Shown here one piece after another: positions 23,670 to 28,157 of a stretch of DNA of 28,157 nt (the stretch's first letter is position 1; each line of letters opens with the position of its first letter). The stretch is from positions 1 through 28,157 of the forward strand of contig JBGRQB010000035.1 in assembly GCA_041725875.1 (NCBI GenBank), given 5' to 3'. The notes under the pieces were generated by a model that searched no databases, was not told where the DNA came from, and saw only the letters and a list, made by a program, of their open reading frames with translations. This DNA is from JBGRQB01 sp041725875. GTDB taxonomy: Bacteria; Bacteroidota; Ignavibacteria; Ignavibacteriales; Melioribacteraceae. The position numbers and the translations under genes are program-made.

Positions 23670-24515
23670 TTATATTTTAAATAACTTTTCTACTATCTGA
23701 AAAAGAGGAACAAAATCATTAAATTCTTCTTTTGGTAGATCAGATATAATATTTGGAATTATTGATTTTTTATTGTCTTTTATTTTATAATAACTTTTAT
23801 CAATAATAGATCTTGTTTCTACTAGGTTATTTCTTAATAGCATTTCCTCACTAAGTAAATTTTCTATTTCAACAAAACTCTCAAATATACCTTCTTTGAT
23901 ATTACTAATTAAACTGTTCAATCTTTGGGGAATCGGAATCAATAAAGCATAGAAACAGGTGTGCTGATTTCTTTTTTTATATATTCCTGTTTGAGCATCA
24001 CCAGAAATTGTATTATCCCAGTTGTTTTGCTTCCTAAGGCAATAAAATTTCTCAGTTCCTTCTTTATCGAAATCAAAAAGCCCAATTAACTTTTTACCAC
24101 CGTAACCATCAGTATTGTTCATTGATAATTTTCCTGCAACGGCACTTGCACTTTCCCCTCGATGAATAAAAAAAGGAGCTGTATTGATAAACACTTCGTT
24201 TAGGTTATTTTTATTAAACTCAATCCCTTTTGTTTTCAAATAAGCAATTTTATATATAGAATCAAATTTGTCTTCTACATAAAGAATAGGTTTTTCATAT
24301 TCTTCAATTTTTTTATTTATTTCTTCATTTTGTTTTAATGATTGCTTTAACTCTGAATGAAGCTCATTTAGAACAAGTTTTTGTTTTTCATCAGATAGGC
24401 GAGATTTATTAATTTCTTTAGTTTGATGTTCTAGTTTTTCTTGTAATTGTTCTATAATTCTAGATTCTTGAATAATACCTAAATCATCGCATAACTTTTC
24501 CCATTCTCCATTAGT
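23670..24515 (-). pseudogene. TOPRIM half of a split OLD-family nuclease gene
   Basis: Minus-strand frame of 281 codons plus stop, open from directly after the stop codon at 24516-24518 and in the same frame as the ATPase half upstream. It begins TNGEWEKLCDDLGI, a sequence typical of the ATPase-TOPRIM junction, then a coiled coil (QLQEKLEHQTKEINKSRL...), then a TOPRIM domain: PILYVEDKFDSIY with the catalytic Glu (about 24275) and LFDFDKEG with the DxD metal motif. The only translation starts are internal (a TTG at 24239 gives 189 residues without the catalytic Glu), so an active nuclease would need stop-codon readthrough or correction of the stop. OLD-family nucleases act in phage defence and related DNA processing. 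Confidence 0.8.
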
Positions 24516-25673
24516 TTAATCAAATCTTGTCACGAATGAAGTATTATTCGTATTTTTATTTTTCCAAACACGATAAATTGATATGTCACTAGAAGTTTTA
24601 CTTGTATTTAATTTTTTTAGCTCTTTTTCTTGTTTTGCTACAGTAATTTTTTTGTTATTAAAAATTTTCAATTCATCTGGTGTCAGCTCTCTTTTTAATG
24701 ACAAAAACTCTTTTGTGTGAGTTGTTATAAATATTTGTTTTTTTCGAGAATACTTTTTTAGAAATTCGTCTTTTAGTTTTCTAATATTTTTTGCTTCATA
24801 CGAATTTTCTGGTTCCTCAAAACCCCAAATTATATTTTTAGACGAATTTTGAGAAATTTCCTCTAAAATTTCTGGAATAAACCTAGCCTGTACTCCATCT
24901 CCGCGATCAAATAACGAAATGTCATTTTCAGTTTTTACTGATAGAGTTCTGAAAAAATCTACTAGAGTTGAAGGGATATGAAAGCTGGCATCAACTCCGG
25001 TACTAGCAAAAAACTTCTGAAATAGTTCGTCAGTTTCGGTTTTTAATATATTATTGAAATTTTCAGAAGATTGTCTGAATTTATTTTCTTTTTTCTTATC
25101 ACCCTTTTCGAATAAATATGCTTGCAATTTTTTGAATAGATGGTTGAAAAACAACCTGTCTTTTATCGCTGGAATATATTCAAATTTAAAACTTTTAAGA
25201 AAAAACGTTACTTGAGCATTACCTTTTAAATTAGTTTGATAAATATATTCTCCCTGAAAATTATTTTTTTGTGAAAATTGTTTAGATATCCAAAATTTTT
25301 CTGGTAGACCTCTTTGTCTTTGTTTGTTGTTGAAATGGATTTTAATTGAAATAATTTCATCTGATCTACGAATGCTTTTTGTTTTTTCAGTTTGAGTAGC
25401 TAAACTAACTTTTTTTCTTCTTTGTTCAATTTCTTTATCAAATCGATTAGCAACAATTTTTGAAAAATCTCGATCTTTATCAAATTTTACTCCAGGCGTA
25501 ATTTCATTGTTAAAAAATAGGTTTAAAGCTCTCAAAACATTTGATTTTCCAGAGTCATTTGATCCAGAAAATATATTGAGGTCTTTAATATTATCTATTC
25601 GAACTTTTTCTTGGTCTTTTCCACCATCAAAGGATCTAAAATGTTTAATTTCGATTTTATTAATTATGTCCAT
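24516..25673 (-). CDS. ATPase half of an OLD-family (ABC-ATPase/TOPRIM) protein, truncated by an in-frame stop
   Basis: 385 residues from the ATG at 25673 (AGGA upstream; an in-frame ATG 60 bp earlier lacks homology). ABC/SMC-like ATPase: N-terminal IEIKHFRSF, Walker A GSNDSGKS (37-44), Walker B WGFEEPEN (ending at 290), and the switch His in ITTHT (H319). The frame ends ...SFVTRFD-TAA, then continues in the same frame into a TOPRIM domain, so the stop very likely interrupts what was one protein of about 667 residues (normal for the family). A single base change (TTA to TAA, a Leu codon) would explain it. Relatives include phage-defence nucleases such as P2 OLD and GajA of Gabija; no GajB-type helicase is visible here. 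GC is lower than in the genes to the left, in keeping with transfer. Confidence 0.85.
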   Translation of the reverse strand: MDIINKIEIKHFRSFDGGKDQEKVRIDNIKDLNIFSGSNDSGKSNVLRALNLFFNNEITPGVKFDKDRDFSKIVANRFDKEIEQRRKKVSLATQTEKTKSIRRSDEIISIKIHFNNKQRQRGLPEKFWISKQFSQKNNFQGEYIYQTNLKGNAQVTFFLKSFKFEYIPAIKDRLFFNHLFKKLQAYLFEKGDKKKENKFRQSSENFNNILKTETDELFQKFFASTGVDASFHIPSTLVDFFRTLSVKTENDISLFDRGDGVQARFIPEILEEISQNSSKNIIWGFEEPENSYEAKNIRKLKDEFLKKYSRKKQIFITTHTKEFLSLKRELTPDELKIFNNKKITVAKQEKELKKLNTSKTSSDISIYRVWKNKNTNNTSFVTRFD

Positions 25674-26101
25674 AATATTTTCCTGTTTTGCCTTTAACTT
25701 ATTTACACTTTGTAGATAATATCTACGTATCAAGAATTTATTAGAAATTTAAACTTCTGATATAAAATACTGAACCCCATCTTTTGCAGAGTGAATATAT
25801 AAAATTCAGGCAATATTTTCTACTTATAAAGTATAATAAGAGTTAGTTGTTTTTGCTGAAAACAGGGAGGAAGATTGTAAAGTTATGGTATGAAGATTTT
25901 TTTAATTTAGGAAACCTTCGCGGAAAGAGAGGGATTTTACTCCGCTATTTTCTGTTATATCATTGACTTTCACACATAAAACATAGCTTATTGTAATTAA
26001 ACAAGTTACGTGGGCTTGAAGAATATTCAATATTGCATAAAATCTCATAAATATGCTATGTGATACCATATTTTTGTGAGAATATTGTGAGAAAAAATCT
26101 G

Positions 26102-26109
26102 TATCTTTG
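26102..26109 (+). promoter_or_regulatory. Bacteroidota-type -7 box before the recombinase gene
   Basis: TATCTTTG matches the TAnnTTTG -7 element of Bacteroidota promoters, 24 bp before the GTG start. Just upstream, TTGTGAG is repeated directly at 26074 and 26085. Otherwise 25674-26132 holds no gene; an imperfect GCGGA...TCCGC hairpin (25920-25945) is present. Confidence 0.4.
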
Positions 26110-26132
26110 TAGAGAAAAGTTCAGGAGTAGTC

Positions 26133-26504
26133 GTGAATATTCGGTTTTACTTAGAAAGAAAAAAGAGTAAGTCGGGAGAAAGGGCAATATGGTGTTATGT
26201 TCGCGAAAAAGACAAATCGATTTATCTCAATACAAAAGAAAAAGTAAATCCTGATAATTGGGATAGCGATTTAAGAAGAGCTGATGAAAAGAGCACAAGG
26301 AATAAGATTCTAAAAGGGCAATTAGCAGGACTGAATAATTATCTCAATCTATTTGAAAGTAAAATCCTCGATGTTATCAGAGAAACACGAATTAATAATT
26401 TTGATGCTGGTTTCGATGAAATATCTATTGAAAAAAAAAAGCATTTAATAGTAATCCTAATAGTTTTTTTGAGGATTATGATGATTTTATTTTATCCAAA
26501 ATAA
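26133..26504 (+). pseudogene. N-terminal fragment of a tyrosine recombinase gene, frameshifted
   Basis: GTG start with AGGAG upstream. The product begins MNIRFYLERKKSKSGERAIW and matches the arm-type N-terminal domain of Bacteroidota tyrosine recombinases (YLNTKEKVNPDNWD). Homology stops at a run of ten A (26431-26440); after it the +2 frame continues the protein (AFNSNPNSFFEDYDDFILSK), then at 26498-26501 (A4) it shifts again to NNSTIGKYKRTKNLLKDFEK, and at 26601-26605 (T5) shifts back to LDKFYPYLIEKKNVIDNTAN. Each change equals loss of one base, and the net shift is zero, so the catalytic part is again in the starting frame. As given, the fragment ends in a nonsense tail (HLIVILIVFLRIMMILF). 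Confidence 0.8.
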
Positions 26505-26642
26505 TAGTACAATAGGAAAATACAAACGCACTAAAAACCTCTTAAAAGATTTTGAAAAAGACACTGGTTATAAATTATCTTATTCAAATATCATTCACTC
26601 TTTTTAGATAAATTTTATCCTTACTTAATTGAAAAGAAAAAT

Positions 26643-27359
26643 GTGATAGATAATACAGCCAACAAGATTATTAGTTATCTAAAAGTTTTTCTTAATTGGG
26701 CTGTTGAAAGAAAGCTTACAAAGAATACAGACTTTCAAAACTTCAAAATAAAGTTTCATAAAAATAAAATCATTTATCTATTAGAAAATGAATTGATGGC
26801 TCTTTATAATTTAAAACTTAATAATGAAAAATTAGAAAGAGTAAGGGACGTATTTTGTTTTCAATGTTTTACAGGTCAGAGGTATTCTGACGTTGAAAAG
26901 ATTTCACAGATTGATATAAAAAATAGTGTATGGAAATTTAGAGTTACAAAAACAGGGGAGTTTTTGGAAGTGCCATTAAACAAATATGCACTTTCCATTT
27001 TAGCGAAATATCAAGATTGGCAAACACCTCTTCCAGTATTAAGTAATCAAAGAATGAATGAGTATTTAAAAGAGTTATGTGAACTTGCTAAAATCGACAC
27101 TCAGATTAGAACGACAAAAATTAAAGCAAATAAAACGATAGAAGAGATTCAACCTAAATATCAATTAATTGGAACTCATACAGCAAGAAGAACATTTATT
27201 ACTTTATCCTTAAAAAAAGGAATGAAACCAGACTATATTATGAAAATAGTAGGGCATAGTGATTATAGGATGATGAAGAAGTATTTAGAAATTGAAGATT
27301 CAGAAGTTAGAAATGAAATGGATAAGGCGTGGGGGAGTTCTTTGAGGAAGGTTGAATAA
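26643..27359 (+). pseudogene. Catalytic part of the same tyrosine recombinase gene
   Basis: From an internal GTG, 238 residues including the core-binding end (residues 1-40) and the complete catalytic domain: R80 in FTGQRYSD, K103 in VTKTG, H179-x-x-R182 in HTARRTF, H205 in GHSDYR, and Y214 in KKYLE as nucleophile. All six catalytic positions are intact. The reading frame is open back to about 26604, where the third frameshift joins it to the upstream fragment, so independent expression would give a protein without its arm-binding domain. It probably belonged to the element that brought in the OLD-family gene. Confidence 0.85.
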
Positions 27360-27559
27360 TTTGGTAATCGATCTAAATCAATAAAGTACTAACTCCAATA
27401 AATTATTTAGCAAGTTTTCTTTGGGCTAAAATATTTTTACTAGATTAGCAAAATTGTTTGTTTTAGTTAAAATATTTATTATCTTGAAATAAAGGTGGTA
27501 AGGTTATAATCGGCAGCAAAAAAACTGGTAAATTTTATAATCTAAAAAGGGTATATATT

Positions 27560-28039
27560 TTGAGAAAAATAGTCTTAATATTTTTCTGTTGTGTGATTAT
27601 AAGCATATATGGGAAAAACAATGAAACAATAGTAGTATTTTATTTTGGATCTAATAGTTGTGGGTTTTGTGACAATATAGATTTAATTAAAAGTGTAAAA
27701 AAAATTAGAACTGAACTCCCAAATATTTATCCTGAAATCAAAATTAAATTTGTTCAAGTTTGTATGGATGAAAATATTGAAGAGGGGATAAAATTTCTGA
27801 AAAAATACGGATATTGGGATGAAATTTCTATTGGTAGCCACTACCAAAATGAATTAGTATTAGCATATTTAAGTAAAACAAAAATTGCTGGTGTTCCACA
27901 CTTAATTATTTATAACGACAAGTATTCAAATTCTTCAACGCCAGTAATTATCAAGAGAAAAATAATCTTGGATAAAGTTGGGGTAAAGCAAATTGTAAGG
28001 TGGGTAGAGGATAAATTCCCCCTAAATATGGCGAGGTAA
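27560..28039 (+). CDS. Exported thioredoxin-like protein
   Basis: A 159-residue protein, TTG start with AAAGG 10 bp upstream. Signal peptide or anchor MRKIVLIFFCCVIISIYG. Thioredoxin-like fold: IVVFYFGSNSCGFC with the CGFC redox pair (C34/C37) after strand 1, a helix, then AGVPHLIIY with the cis-proline loop. It would act as a periplasmic thiol-disulfide or similar protein. No partner gene is visible; it follows the recombinase by 200 bp (27360-27559, AT-rich, no gene seen). GC is low, so it probably belongs to the accessory segment. Confidence 0.7.
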   Translation: MRKIVLIFFCCVIISIYGKNNETIVVFYFGSNSCGFCDNIDLIKSVKKIRTELPNIYPEIKIKFVQVCMDENIEEGIKFLKKYGYWDEISIGSHYQNELVLAYLSKTKIAGVPHLIIYNDKYSNSSTPVIIKRKIILDKVGVKQIVRWVEDKFPLNMAR

Positions 28040-28143
28040 TTAATTAAATAATCGCTAACTATGAAATTTAATTATAAGGTTCAGATATAAATTTTATTAT
28101 TGGAAACTAATCATTATTTCTATATAAAATAGGAGACTATTTA

Positions 28144-28157
28144 ATGAAGGATAAAGA
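28144..28157 (+). CDS. Start of a further gene, cut by the window end
   Basis: ATG AAG GAT AAA with AGGAGA 9 bp upstream. Only four codons are visible, so neither product nor reality of the gene can be judged. Confidence 0.35.

Larger units (their letters stand above)
23597..25779 (+). repeat. 11-bp direct repeat bracketing the OLD-family gene
   Basis: ACTGAACCCCA occurs at 23597-23607, inside the outer-membrane-protein remnant, and at 25769-25779, upstream of the OLD-family gene. C-rich 11-mers are rare in this AT-rich region. It could be an attachment-site core or target duplication, but the recombinase gene lies outside it. Confidence 0.35.

Noticed and set aside
23670..25673. Gabija defence system
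   Set aside because: The OLD-family gene is GajA-like in domain order, but no UvrD-like GajB helicase is encoded nearby.
23587..25894. TTCATACC / GGTATGAA as terminal inverted repeats of the island
   Set aside because: Only 8 bp in AT-rich DNA with poor flanking match; likely chance. No transposase is present.
26133..27359. Programmed frameshifting in the recombinase gene
   Set aside because: Three separate shifts would be needed with no slippery heptamers or stimulatory structures evident; base loss in homopolymers explains the pattern more simply.
1..28157. CRISPR array, rRNA or tRNA genes
   Set aside because: No regularly spaced repeats and no recognisable rRNA or tRNA sequences were found on reading through the window.

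Overview
The window looks like a chromosomal segment, with one accessory island at its right end, from an AT-rich, anaerobic or microaerophilic Gram-negative bacterium of the Bacteroidota/Ignavibacteriota (FCB) group. The clues are an LptD outer-membrane lipopolysaccharide assembly gene, a DUF5103-type type IX secretion plug protein, two [FeFe]-hydrogenase-type proteins, and a large chemoreceptor. Unlike typical Bacteroidota, most genes have clear GGAGG-like ribosome binding sites, so Ignavibacteria or a relative is my preferred guess. No rRNA, tRNA or CRISPR array was seen.

Left part (1-5233, all minus strand): an envelope operon running small protein -> T9SS plug-like protein -> Gfo/Idh/MocA oxidoreductase (possibly UDP-GlcNAc 3-dehydrogenase for lipid A) -> lptD, which runs off the left edge. 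Beside it is a secreted DUF4097 protein built from 18-residue TSGG repeats.

Hydrogenase locus (5363-10864, minus strand): six genes with gaps of 1-9 bp in the order rex -> [2Fe-2S] mini-ferredoxin -> sensory [FeFe] hydrogenase with PAS domain -> PP2C/SpoIIE phosphatase -> second [2Fe-2S] mini-ferredoxin -> group B-like [FeFe] hydrogenase. Upstream of rex lie one strong and one weaker Rex-type operator exactly two helical turns apart. It reads as a self-contained NADH- and H2-responsive module: Rex senses NADH/NAD+, the sensory hydrogenase senses H2 or redox state, the phosphatase is the likely output, and the second hydrogenase the enzyme. This is the most interesting system in the window.

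Middle (11036-17794): a VOC protein; then a MarR regulator followed by an M19-type dipeptidase homologue and a secreted amidohydrolase, with the same 19-bp palindrome in front of marR and in front of the dipeptidase homologue; then a 0.6-kb gap with a possible CRP/FNR-activated small RNA; then a Cache-HAMP-PAS chemoreceptor.

18271-23528: a plus-strand amino-acid operon (PLP-dependent lyase, ornithine-cyclodeaminase-family reductase, EF-hand plus ClpP-like secreted protein, fold-type I aminotransferase), a convergent small outer-membrane protein, and an OsmC-family protein.

Right end (about 23580-28157): accessory DNA of lower GC. An OLD-family ATPase/TOPRIM nuclease gene is split by one in-frame stop, and a tyrosine recombinase gene is broken by three single-base losses in homopolymers. 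A 23-residue outer-membrane-protein tail marks a likely left junction, and an 11-bp direct repeat brackets the OLD gene. A secreted thioredoxin-like protein and the first codons of another gene follow.
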